Origin: Pseudomonadota bacterium
GTDB taxonomy: Bacteria; Pseudomonadota; Gammaproteobacteria; Burkholderiales; Burkholderiaceae_E
Reading direction: 5' to 3'
DNA: 55,892 nucleotides
NCBI GenBank assembly: GCA_029779435.1
Contig: JAKPAM010000210.1
Location: 1 to 55,892, forward strand
Position 1 is the stretch's first letter. Each line of letters begins with the position of its first letter. A program made the position numbers and the translations under genes. A model generated the notes under the pieces. The model worked only from the letters and a program-made list of their open reading frames with translations. It was not told the DNA's origin and did not search any database. This document shows, piece after piece, positions 1 through 8,405 of the stretch.

Positions 1-3000
1 GATCTTCGCGGCCTGAGTTCGACGCAGATCCAGGCGCTGACCACTGACAGCGTCGTCGCGCTGACCACCGCGCAAGTCGCTGCGCTGTCGACCGCCCAGG
101 TCGCCTCGCTGAGCTCGTCCCAGGTCCTGGCGTTGGAAACGGCGGACCTGCGCGTGCTCGGCACCGCGCAGATCGCCGGCTTCGGCACCGCGACCGTCGC
201 CGCGCTCAGCTCCGACCATATCGCTGCACTGACGACCGCACAGGTCGCCGGCCTGACGTCGGCGCAAGTCGGTGCGCTGACCTCCGATCAGGTCGGTGCG
301 ATGAGCTCGTCGCAGGTGATGGCCATCGAAACGGTCGATCTGCGAGCGATGGGCACCGCCCAACTGGCCTCGCTGGGCACGGCGACCATTGCCGCACTCA
401 GCTCGGCGCAAGTCGCGTCGCTGACGACCGCGCAGATCGCCGCGCTGACGTCGGACCAGGTCGCCGCGATCGAAACGGCTGACCTGCGCGCGCTGAACTC
501 GGCGCAGATCGCCGCGATCGAGACCGCCGACCTCGCCGCGATGACGACCGCGCAAACCGCGGCCCTGTCCACCGCGCACATCGCCGCGCTGTCGACGGCT
601 CAAGCCGCTGCGCTGACGACCGACCAGGTCGCCGCGCTGACCACCGCCCAGGTCACCGCGATCCAGACGGCCGACCTGCGCGCGATGTCGACCGCGCAGA
701 TCGCCGCCATCGAGACGGTGGACATCCGTGCGATGAGCACCGCCCAGATCGGTTCACTGACGTCGGACCAGGTCGGCGCGCTCGGCACGGCCCAGGTCGC
801 CGCCATCACGTCGAACGCGATCCGGGCCTTGAGCACCGCTTCGATCGGCGCACTCGGTAGCGATGCGATCGCCGCGCTGAGCTCGGCGCAGGTCGCGTCG
901 CTGACGACCTCTCAGGTCGCCGCGCTGACGTCGGACCAGGTCGCGGCCATCGAGACGGCCGACCTGCGGGCGATGAACACCGCCCAGATCGGCGCATTGA
1001 GCTCGGCCGACGTAGGCGCGCTGTCCACCGGACAGATGGCCGCCTTGACGACCGCGCAGATCGTCGCGCTGAACAGCGCGCAGGTTGCCGCGCTCAGCAC
1101 CGATCACGTGGCCGCGCTGGGTACTGCCCAGGTCGCCGCCATCGAGACGCGTGACCTGTCGGCCCTCGGCACGGACCAGGTCGCCACGCTGAGCACCGCC
1201 GGCATCGTCGCGCTGACGTCCTCGCAGGTCGCCGCGCTGACCACCGCGCAAGTCGCTGCCCTGACGACGGACCAGGTCGCCGCACTGCAGACGGCCGACG
1301 TCCGCGCTCTGTCGACCGCGCAGATCCGGGCGCTGAGCACCGACGACATCGTCGCGCTGACGTCGGCGCAGATCACTGCGCTGACGACCGCGCAGGTCAA
1401 CGCGCTGACGTCCAGCCAGGTGCTTGCGCTCGAGACCGGTGATCTGAGAGTGCTGACGACGGCACAGATCGCGGGCCTGAGCACGGCGACGATCGCCGCG
1501 TTCAGCTCCGACCAGATCGCCGCGCTGACGACCACGCAGATCGCCGGCCTGACGACGCTGCAGGTCAGCGCGCTGACCTCGGACCAGGTCGGGGCGATGA
1601 CGTCGACGCAAGTGATGGCCATCGAAACGGTCGACCTGCGGGCGATGGGCACCGCGCAACTGGCCTCGCTGGGCACCGCGACGATCGCCGCGCTGAGCTC
1701 GGCGCAGGTCGCGTCGCTGACGACCGCGCAGGTCGCCGCGCTGACGTCGGATCAGGTCGCCGCCATCGAGACCGCCGACCTGCGGGCGATGAACTCGTCG
1801 CAGATCGCCGCGCTGCACACCGAGGACGTGGCCGCGCTGAGCACCGCCCAGGTCGCCGCGCTGTCGAACGCGCAGATCGTTGCGCTGACCAGCGCCCAGG
1901 TGGCCAGCCTGGGCAGCGATCAGATCGTGGCGCTCAGTACGGCCCAGGTGGCGGCGATCGAGAGCCGTGACCTGCGTGCGATGACGACCGCGCAGATCGC
2001 CGCGTTCGAGACCGCCGACATCCGCGCGCTGACGACCGGCCAGGTCGCGGCGCTCGGGTCCGAGCAGCTCGGCGCGCTGAGCACCGACCAGGTCGGCGCG
2101 ATCAGCACGGCCGGCATCCGGGCGATCGGCACCGCGCAGATCGGCGGGCTGACGACCGACGCGATCGCCGCGCTCGGTTCGGCGCAGGTCGCGCAGTTGA
2201 CGACCGCGCAGGTCCATGCCCTGAGCACCGCGCAGATCGCCGCCATCGAATCGGCCGACCTGAAGGCGCTCGGCACCGCGCAGATCGCGGTCCTCGGCAC
2301 CGACGACATCGTCGCGCTCGGCACCGACCATGTGTCGGCGCTGACGACGGCGCAGATCGTCGCGTTGACGACGCAGCAGATCGCATCGCTGACGACCGAC
2401 CAGATCGGCGCGCTGGGCAGTGCCCAGATCGCGGCGATCCAGACGGCCGACCTGCGTGCGATGACCACCGCGCAACTGGCGGCGTTCGACTCGGCCGACA
2501 TCGTCGCGCTGACCACCGGCCAGGTGGCCTCGCTGCGCACCGATCAGATCGCGGCGCTGACCAGCAGCCAGTTCGAAGCGCTCGAATCGGCCGACCTGCG
2601 GGCCCTGTCGTCGGCGCAGATCCGTGCGCTGAGCACCGACAACATCGCGGCCCTGACGACCACGCAGGCGACGATGCTGACCAGCGCGCAGGTCGCCGCG
2701 ATGACGACCACGCAGATCGTCGCGATGGAGACCGACGACCTGCGGGCGCTGAACACGGCCACGATCGGCGCGCTCGGCACGGCGACGGTCGCCGCGCTGA
2801 CGACCGATCAGGTTGCCGCGTTGACCACCGCCCAGATCGTCGCGCTGACGGTGCCGCAGATGAACGCGATGACCACCGCCGAGGTGGCCGCGCTGACGAC
2901 CGCGCAGGTAGCGGCGATTCCGGTGGCCGATCTGCGGCTGCTGGGCACCGCGCAGATCGGCGCGCTGTCGACCGATGGCATCGCCGCGCTCGGCACGGCC

Positions 3001-3705
3001 CAGGTGTCGTCGCTGACCAGCGTCCAGATCGCCGCGTTGTCGACCGCGCAGGTGGCGGCCTTCGAGACGATCGACGTGCGTGCGCTGACGACGGCCCAGC
3101 TCGCCGGACTCGGCACCAACGACATCGTGGCGATGGACAGCGCACAACTGGGCGCGTTGACGACGGCGCAGATCGTCGGGCTGTCCAGCGCGCAGATCGC
3201 CGCGATCGAGACCGCCGATCTCGCGACGTTGTCGACGGCGCAGATCCGTGCGATCGAGATCAACGATCTGAAGGCGATGCACACCGACCAGATCGCCGCC
3301 CTGACCACTGACCAGGTCGCGGCGCTCAGCACGGCGCAGGTGGCCGCGCTGACGACGGTGCAGGTCGATGCGCTGACCACCGACCAGGTGGCGGCGCTCG
3401 AGACGGTGGACTTGCGAGCGATGAGCACGGCGCAGATCTTCGCGCTCGGCACCGACGACGTGGCCGCGCTGCACACCGGCCAGGTAGCCGCGCTGACGAC
3501 GCTGCAGATCCGCGCGATGAGCGTCGCGCAGATCGGTGCGTTCGACACGGCCGACATGGTGGCGCTGACCACCGCGCAGGCGGCCGCGCTGACCACCGCC
3601 CAGATCGCGGCGCTGACGACCGATCAGATCACCGCGATGGAAACGGCCGATCTGTGCGCGCTGACCAACGACCAGGTGTCGGTGCTGTCCGCCGACCAGT
3701 TGCAA
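1..3705 (+). repeat. About 154 tandem 24-base repeats encoding octapeptides, with a higher-order period near 192 bases
   Basis: The coding sequence is a continuous array of 24-base units. Typical octads are LTTAQVAA, LTSDQVAA, LSTAQIAA and IETADLRA. The charged octad IETxDLRA recurs about every eight units (64 residues, 192 bases), giving a second level of periodicity. A block near bases 133-480 is repeated almost verbatim near 1429-1776. The shared ATGGCCATCGAAACGGTC begins at 319 and again at 1615, an offset of 1296 bases, exactly 54 units, so the duplication kept register. Regular hydrophobic residues every eight positions suggest a solenoid or helical rod; this is an inference. Confidence 0.93.
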
Positions 3706-4608
3706 GCGTTGGCCGATGCCGGCAAGCAGGCCGCGCTGTTCGCCGCGACGCCGCTGATCCTCGACCTGAACGGCGACGGCGTGCACACGCTGGCGCAGGC
3801 GGCAGGCGTGGTCTTCGACGTCAACGCGACCGGCACGGCCGCCAGCACCGGCTGGGTCTCGCCGCACGATGGTCTGCTGGTGATGGATCGCAACGGCGAC
3901 GGCATCATCAACGATGGTCGCGAGCTGTTCGGCAGCGGCACACGGCTGGCCGACGGCACGACGGCGAAGGACGGCTTCGAGGCGCTGCGGATGGAAGACA
4001 GCAACCACGATGGCCGGATCGATGCGCACGACGTGCACTACAACCAGTTGAAGGTGTGGGTCGACGCGGATTCGAACGGCAAGACCGACGCCGGCGAACT
4101 GCACTCGCTCAGCGAGATGGGCATCGTGTCGCTGCAGGTCAACGCGACGCCGACGACCATCATCGACCACGGCAACCTGGTGGGCCTGATGGGCAGCTAC
4201 ACGACCAGCGACGGCGTCACGCACCAACTTGCCGACGTGTGGTTCAAGACCGGCGATGCGCAGAACCGCGTGTTCGATCTGTCGACGCTGCGACACGACG
4301 GTGCGGCAGCCGGTTCGCTCGGCAACATCGATCTGTCCGGCAACGGCGGCGCGGGCGACACGCTGAAGGTCAACGCCACCGATGTGATGGCGTTCGGCTC
4401 GACGCACATCGCCAGCGACGCGGCCGCCGGCGCCGACCCGACGCAGATGATGGTCCGCGGTGACCAGAACGACACCGTCGTCGTCGACAACAGTGATGGC
4501 GGCTGGGCACGCGCCGGCACGACGACGATCGACGGCACGACGTTCGCGGTCTACAACCACGGCCATGCGCAGTTGCTGGTCGACGAGAAGGTCAATGTGC
4601 TGATGTAA
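1..4608 (+). CDS. Giant octapeptide-repeat type I secretion substrate (putative adhesin), 5' end outside window
   Basis: The reading frame is open from base 1, so the start lies upstream and 1535 residues are visible. Residues 1 to about 1235 are octapeptide repeats of the form [LIM]-[TSGE]-[TS]-[AD]-[QD]-[VIL]-[AGR]-[AS]. The C-terminal 300 residues contain Asp/Asn/Gly loops of EF-hand type (DLNGDGVH, DRNGDGIINDGREL, DSNHDGRID, DADSNGKTDAGEL), likely calcium-binding. The last 90 residues have the Asp/Gly-rich strands and hydrophobic end (VYNHGHAQLLVDEKVNVLM) seen in LapA/BapA-like type I secretion substrates. The protein is presumably exported unfolded by the transporter encoded next to it and folds outside with calcium. 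Similar repeat proteins in Burkholderiales are annotated as calcium-binding, haemagglutinin-like or haem-utilisation proteins without firm function. The adhesin role is inferred. Any N-terminal retention module would lie outside the window. Confidence 0.9.
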   Translation, partial: DLRGLSSTQIQALTTDSVVALTTAQVAALSTAQVASLSSSQVLALETADLRVLGTAQIAGFGTATVAALSSDHIAALTTAQVAGLTSAQVGALTSDQVGAMSSSQVMAIETVDLRAMGTAQLASLGTATIAALSSAQVASLTTAQIAALTSDQVAAIETADLRALNSAQIAAIETADLAAMTTAQTAALSTAHIAALSTAQAAALTTDQVAALTTAQVTAIQTADLRAMSTAQIAAIETVDIRAMSTAQIGSLTSDQVGALGTAQVAAITSNAIRALSTASIGALGSDAIAALSSAQVASLTTSQVAALTSDQVAAIETADLRAMNTAQIGALSSADVGALSTGQMAALTTAQIVALNSAQVAALSTDHVAALGTAQVAAIETRDLSALGTDQVATLSTAGIVALTSSQVAALTTAQVAALTTDQVAALQTADVRALSTAQIRALSTDDIVALTSAQITALTTAQVNALTSSQVLALETGDLRVLTTAQIAGLSTATIAAFSSDQIAALTTTQIAGLTTLQVSALTSDQVGAMTSTQVMAIETVDLRAMGTAQLASLGTATIAALSSAQVASLTTAQVAALTSDQVAAIETADLRAMNSSQIAALHTEDVAALSTAQVAALSNAQIVALTSAQVASLGSDQIVALSTAQVAAIESRDLRAMTTAQIAAFETADIRALTTGQVAALGSEQLGALSTDQVGAISTAGIRAIGTAQIGGLTTDAIAALGSAQVAQLTTAQVHALSTAQIAAIESADLKALGTAQIAVLGTDDIVALGTDHVSALTTAQIVALTTQQIASLTTDQIGALGSAQIAAIQTADLRAMTTAQLAAFDSADIVALTTGQVASLRTDQIAALTSSQFEALESADLRALSSAQIRALSTDNIAALTTTQATMLTSAQVAAMTTTQIVAMETDDLRALNTATIGALGTATVAALTTDQVAALTTAQIVALTVPQMNAMTTAEVAALTTAQVAAIPVADLRLLGTAQIGALSTDGIAALGTAQVSSLTSVQIAALSTAQVAAFETIDVRALTTAQLAGLGTNDIVAMDSAQLGALTTAQIVGLSSAQIAAIETADLATLSTAQIRAIEINDLKAMHTDQIAALTTDQVAALSTAQVAALTTVQVDALTTDQVAALETVDLRAMSTAQIFALGTDDVAALHTGQVAALTTLQIRAMSVAQIGAFDTADMVALTTAQAAALTTAQIAALTTDQITAMETADLCALTNDQVSVLSADQLQALADAGKQAALFAATPLILDLNGDGVHTLAQAAGVVFDVNATGTAASTGWVSPHDGLLVMDRNGDGIINDGRELFGSGTRLADGTTAKDGFEALRMEDSNHDGRIDAHDVHYNQLKVWVDADSNGKTDAGELHSLSEMGIVSLQVNATPTTIIDHGNLVGLMGSYTTSDGVTHQLADVWFKTGDAQNRVFDLSTLRHDGAAAGSLGNIDLSGNGGAGDTLKVNATDVMAFGSTHIASDAAAGADPTQMMVRGDQNDTVVVDNSDGGWARAGTTTIDGTTFAVYNHGHAQLLVDEKVNVLM

Positions 4609-4646
4609 CACGGTAAGTACCGCCGTCCTCGACGGTGGTGGCCGGC

Positions 4647-4692
4647 GGCCGGCGTCGTGTCTTCGGACACGGCGCCGGCCAACGGCGTTTTT
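4647..4692 (+). terminator. Strong intrinsic terminator/attenuator between secretion substrate and transporter genes
   Basis: Bases 4647-4661 pair with 4666-4680 around a TTCG tetraloop to make a 15-base-pair stem with one G-T pair. Five T residues follow at 4688-4692. It lies 38 bases after the substrate stop codon and just before the transporter start. It could reduce transcription of the secretion genes relative to the abundant substrate, or protect the substrate mRNA 3' end. Confidence 0.8.
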
Positions 4693-4710
4693 GACGGAAC
4701 GAATGATTCG

Positions 4711-7026
4711 ATGAACCCCAGGGATCTCGGCGTCGAGCCTCGGATTCCGGCCACGAAGCCGGACGGCCCGCAAGCGGATGACGGCGCAACGGCCGGAGAC
4801 GACTCGCTGACGCGCTCGCTGCAATGGGTGCTCAGGCACTACGGCATCGAGCGGACCGCGCTGTCGCTGTACGACGGCCTGCCGTTCGACGGATGGGTGA
4901 CGCCGCTGCTGGCGCAACGCGCGATGCAGGCGGCCGGTTTCCAGGCGCGCCTCGACGAGCGCCCGTTCGACGAGCTGCATGAGGCACTGCTGCCGGCGGT
5001 GCTGATGCTCCATGACGGGCAGGCATGCGTGCTGGTACGCCGGAACGAACGCGTCGGCGACGCGCTGCCCGACTATCAGATCGCCGGGCCCGACGGCGAT
5101 GCGACGCGAACCGTCACGACCGAATGGCTCGACGAGATGTCGACCGGCCACGTACTGCTGCTCAAGCACCAGCCGCGCGGCGACACGCGCGGCGAAGCGC
5201 TGCTCGACGGCACCGGCCGGTCGGCCGGCGGCTGGCTGTGGCGGACGCTGTGGAACTACCGCCGCTACTATCGCGACGCAGCGGTCGCGTCGGTGCTCGT
5301 CAACGTGCTGACGATCGTCTCCGGCCTGTTCGCGATGCACGTCTACGATCGCGTGATCCCGCACAAAGCCTATGCGACGCTGTGGTCGCTGGCGATCGGC
5401 GCGATGGTCGCGATGGTGTTCGAGGCCACGGCACGCCAGCTCCGGACTTATCTGCTGGACCTTGCCGGCAAGAAGGCCGACGTCGTGCTGGCGTCGGCGC
5501 TGTTCCGCCACACGCTGGGCATCCGGCTCGAGCACATGCCGGACTCGGCCGGCACGCTGGCGCACCAGTTGCGCGAGTTCGAGACGATCCGCGACTTCGG
5601 CGCCTCGGCCAGCCTGGCCGTGCTGACCGACCTGCCGTTCGTGCTGCTGTTCGTCGGCATGGTCTTCGTCATCGGCGGCGAGCTCGGCTGGGTGCTGGCG
5701 CTGACGATTCCGCTGCTGATGATCGCCGCGTTCGGCATGCAATGGCCGCAGCGCCGGCTGATGCGGGCGAACCTGCGCGATTCGTCGCAGTTGCACGGCA
5801 TCATGATCGAATCGCTCGAAGGTATGGAAACGCTGCGCGGCAGCGGCGCCAGCGGCTTCATGCAGAAGCGCTACGAGGAGACGATGACGGCCGCGGCGAT
5901 GTCGGCGGTACGCTCGCGCGCGCTGTCGAACTGGGTCACCAATCTCGTGCAGTTCTCGCAGCAGGCGCAGATGGTCGTCATGCTGATCTGGGGCACTTAC
6001 CTGATCCACGACAACCGGCTGTCGACCGGCGCGCTGGTCGGTGCCGTGATGTTCAGCAACCGTGCGATCGCGCCGCTGTCGCAGTTCACGTCGCTGGCGG
6101 CCCGCTACCAGGGCGCGCGCGCCGCGCTGGCGGCGCTGAACAAGTTGATGCGGTTGCCGACCGAACGCGAAGCCGACCGCGAGTACGTGAGCCGCCCGCG
6201 GCTCGCGGGCGCGATCACGCTGCACGGCGCCGGCTTCGCTTACCCCAGCCAGCAGCAGCACGGCGCCCGAGCCGCGTTGCGGCCGGTCAACCTCGGCATC
6301 CGGCCCGGCGAGCGGATCGCGATCGTCGGCAAGATCGGCAGCGGCAAGTCCACGTTGCTGAAGCTGATCTCGGGGCTCTACCAGCCCACGGAAGGCCAGA
6401 TCCATCTGGACGGCATCGATCAGCGGCAGATCGACCCGGGCGACCTGCGCTCGCACATCGGCCTGGTCAGCCAGGACACGCGGCTGTTCCACGGCACGCT
6501 GCGCGAAAACGTGATGCTGGGCCGCCCGAACGCGAGCTGGGACGCTTACCTGTCGGCCGCCCGGCTGACCGGCCTCGACAGCATCGCTGCCGGGCATCCG
6601 CTCGGGCACGACCTGCCGATCAGCGAACAGGGGGCGGGCCTGTCCGGCGGCCAGCGGCAACTGGTCGCGCTGGCGCGCGCGCTGGTCACGCGCCCTCGGG
6701 TGCTGCTGCTCGACGAACCCACCAGCGCGATGGACCTGCAGACCGAGAACCAGTTCATCCTGCGGCTGCAGGGCATCGTCCAGCAGCGCACCGTCATCAT
6801 CGTCACGCACCGGCCATCGCTGCTGCCGCTGGTCGATCGCATCCTCGTCGTCGACGACGGACGTATCGTCGCCGACGGCCCGAAGGACAAGGTGCTGGCA
6901 TTGCTGGCCGGCACGCCGGGCGCCGGCGTGGCCGCCTCGCAGCCGGTCGCCGATTTGCAGGCGAGCGCGATGGCGGGCGGAGCGGGGGCGGGAGCCCCGT
7001 CGCCTCGCCAGGGGAACGCGCGATGA
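4711..7026 (+). CDS. Type I secretion system permease/ATPase (LapB/HlyB-like ABC transporter)
   Basis: Inner-membrane ABC exporter half-transporter of 771 residues, predicted to form a dimer and drive export of the upstream repeat protein. Residues about 30-160 resemble a C39-peptidase-like domain but contain no catalytic cysteine, so this domain probably binds substrate rather than cleaving it, as in HlyB and LapB. Hydrophobic membrane segments span roughly residues 185-430. The ATPase domain has Walker A GKIGSGKST (about 540), the signature LSGGQRQ (about 644) and Walker B VLLLDEPT (about 665). The in-frame GTG at 4657 lies within the terminator stem, so the ATG at 4711 is the better start, although its ribosome-binding site (GGAAC) is weak and distant. 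The stop overlaps the next start by ATGA. Confidence 0.9.
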   Translation: MNPRDLGVEPRIPATKPDGPQADDGATAGDDSLTRSLQWVLRHYGIERTALSLYDGLPFDGWVTPLLAQRAMQAAGFQARLDERPFDELHEALLPAVLMLHDGQACVLVRRNERVGDALPDYQIAGPDGDATRTVTTEWLDEMSTGHVLLLKHQPRGDTRGEALLDGTGRSAGGWLWRTLWNYRRYYRDAAVASVLVNVLTIVSGLFAMHVYDRVIPHKAYATLWSLAIGAMVAMVFEATARQLRTYLLDLAGKKADVVLASALFRHTLGIRLEHMPDSAGTLAHQLREFETIRDFGASASLAVLTDLPFVLLFVGMVFVIGGELGWVLALTIPLLMIAAFGMQWPQRRLMRANLRDSSQLHGIMIESLEGMETLRGSGASGFMQKRYEETMTAAAMSAVRSRALSNWVTNLVQFSQQAQMVVMLIWGTYLIHDNRLSTGALVGAVMFSNRAIAPLSQFTSLAARYQGARAALAALNKLMRLPTEREADREYVSRPRLAGAITLHGAGFAYPSQQQHGARAALRPVNLGIRPGERIAIVGKIGSGKSTLLKLISGLYQPTEGQIHLDGIDQRQIDPGDLRSHIGLVSQDTRLFHGTLRENVMLGRPNASWDAYLSAARLTGLDSIAAGHPLGHDLPISEQGAGLSGGQRQLVALARALVTRPRVLLLDEPTSAMDLQTENQFILRLQGIVQQRTVIIVTHRPSLLPLVDRILVVDDGRIVADGPKDKVLALLAGTPGAGVAASQPVADLQASAMAGGAGAGAPSPRQGNAR

Positions 7027-8405
7027 GCCATCCGAACGAACCGCATCTGAAGAATCTGCAACCGCTGGGCGATGCCGATTTCGATGTCGCGACCGGCGAC
7101 GCGGACGCCGACGACGGCACGACCGCTCCTCCCGTGCGGCCCGCGCCGGCCGGCAGACCGCGGCCGGCTTCCGATCGCAGCGCGCAGCGCGGCAGCCCGC
7201 CGAGGCTGGGCAAGGACGACCTGCCGTATCTTCGCGACCTGAACGAAGCGATGCTCGCGCAGGCCACGCCCGCGTCTTCGGGGGCGTTGTACCTGATGGC
7301 CCTGCTACTGGTCATCGCCCTCGGTTGGTCGGCCTTCGCCAAGGTCGAGGAAGTGACGCGGGCCGAAGCGCGCGTGATCCCAGCCGAACGGGAGCAGGTC
7401 ATCACGAGCCTGGAAGGCGGAATAGTGGGCAGGCTGTTCGTCGCCGAGGGCCAGACCGTCGAGGCCGACGAACCGCTGCTGCAGCTCGACCCTACCCGGA
7501 CGCGATCGCAATACCGCGAGGGCCTGTCCCGGTCGCTTGCACTGAAGGCGCAGATCGCCCGGTTGCGTGCCGAAGCCCATGGCGGATCGCCCGCTTACCC
7601 GCCCGACGTCGTGGCCGTGCCGAAACTCGTGCGTGACGAGAATGCCACGTTCGAGTCGCGCCGCCGCACGCTGAGCGAAAGCCAGACTGCGCTGCAGCGC
7701 AGCCAGGACCTGCTGTCGGACGAGATCGGATCGGCGCAACGCCTGCTCGCCAAGGGCTTGTATTCGAAGGTCGAACTCGGCCGGCTGCAACGCCAGGCCA
7801 ACGAGATCCAGATGCAGATCGACGAGAAGCGCAACCGCTTCCGCGCCGACGCGACGGCGGAACTGTCGAAGCTGGAGGCCGAGCTCGACCAATTGAGCGC
7901 CAACCTCGAATCCCGGCTCGACGTGTTCCAGCGAACGACGATCAAGTCGCCGATTCGCGGCGTGGTCAAGAACATCCGCACGACGACGCTGGGCAGCAGC
8001 GTGCCCGGTAACTCGCCGATCATGGAGATCATCCCGCTCGAAGGCCGGTTGCTGCTGGAGGCGCGCCTGAAGCCCGCCGATGTTGCATTCGTGCGACCCG
8101 GCCAGACCGCTACGATCAAGATCACTGCGTTCGATTCGTCGATATTCGGTGATTTGAAGGGACAAGTACAACTAATCGGCCCGGACACCGTGCGAGATGA
8201 TCCACGAGCGGCACAACAAGGTGATAATGCTTATTACCGCATGATCGTCATTACCGAGCGGCCCAGCGTCAAGGCCGGCAGCAAGGAAATGCCGATCATT
8301 CCGGGCATGACCGGCAGCGTCGAAGTGCGCACCGGCGAAAAAACCGTCCTGGATTACCTGTTGAAACCCATGTTCAAGGCCAAGGAAGCGCTGCGTGAGC
8401 GCTGA
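7023..8405 (+). CDS. HlyD-family type I secretion periplasmic adaptor
   Basis: Membrane-fusion protein of 460 residues linking the ABC transporter to the outer-membrane channel. Residues 1-85 are a disordered, Pro/Asp-rich cytoplasmic tail. One membrane segment (about 88-106) is followed by the first half of a lipoyl domain (EQVITSLEGGIVGRLFVAEGQ), a long charged coiled coil (about 160-320), the second lipoyl half (TTIKSPIRGVVKNI) and a beta-barrel region ending near PMFKAKEALRER. This order is standard for HlyD/LapC proteins. The start ATG overlaps the transporter stop, and the gene overlaps the next by 11 bases, implying translational coupling and fixed stoichiometry. Confidence 0.92.
   Translation: MSHPNEPHLKNLQPLGDADFDVATGDADADDGTTAPPVRPAPAGRPRPASDRSAQRGSPPRLGKDDLPYLRDLNEAMLAQATPASSGALYLMALLLVIALGWSAFAKVEEVTRAEARVIPAEREQVITSLEGGIVGRLFVAEGQTVEADEPLLQLDPTRTRSQYREGLSRSLALKAQIARLRAEAHGGSPAYPPDVVAVPKLVRDENATFESRRRTLSESQTALQRSQDLLSDEIGSAQRLLAKGLYSKVELGRLQRQANEIQMQIDEKRNRFRADATAELSKLEAELDQLSANLESRLDVFQRTTIKSPIRGVVKNIRTTTLGSSVPGNSPIMEIIPLEGRLLLEARLKPADVAFVRPGQTATIKITAFDSSIFGDLKGQVQLIGPDTVRDDPRAAQQGDNAYYRMIVITERPSVKAGSKEMPIIPGMTGSVEVRTGEKTVLDYLLKPMFKAKEALRER

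Noticed and set aside
1..3705. CRISPR array or satellite repeat
   Set aside because: The 24-base units are contiguous, in frame and vary mainly at synonymous or conservative positions, so they are protein-coding repeats without spacers.
4657..4710. GTG start for the ABC transporter at 4657
   Set aside because: This codon lies inside the stem of the terminator hairpin and adds 18 residues without family similarity.
754..6810. A 2018-codon open frame on the minus strand opposite the repeat gene and transporter
   Set aside because: Its Arg/Asp/Gln-rich translation mirrors the octad codons and GC bias. It spans two real genes and has no domain; it is a shadow of the opposite strand.
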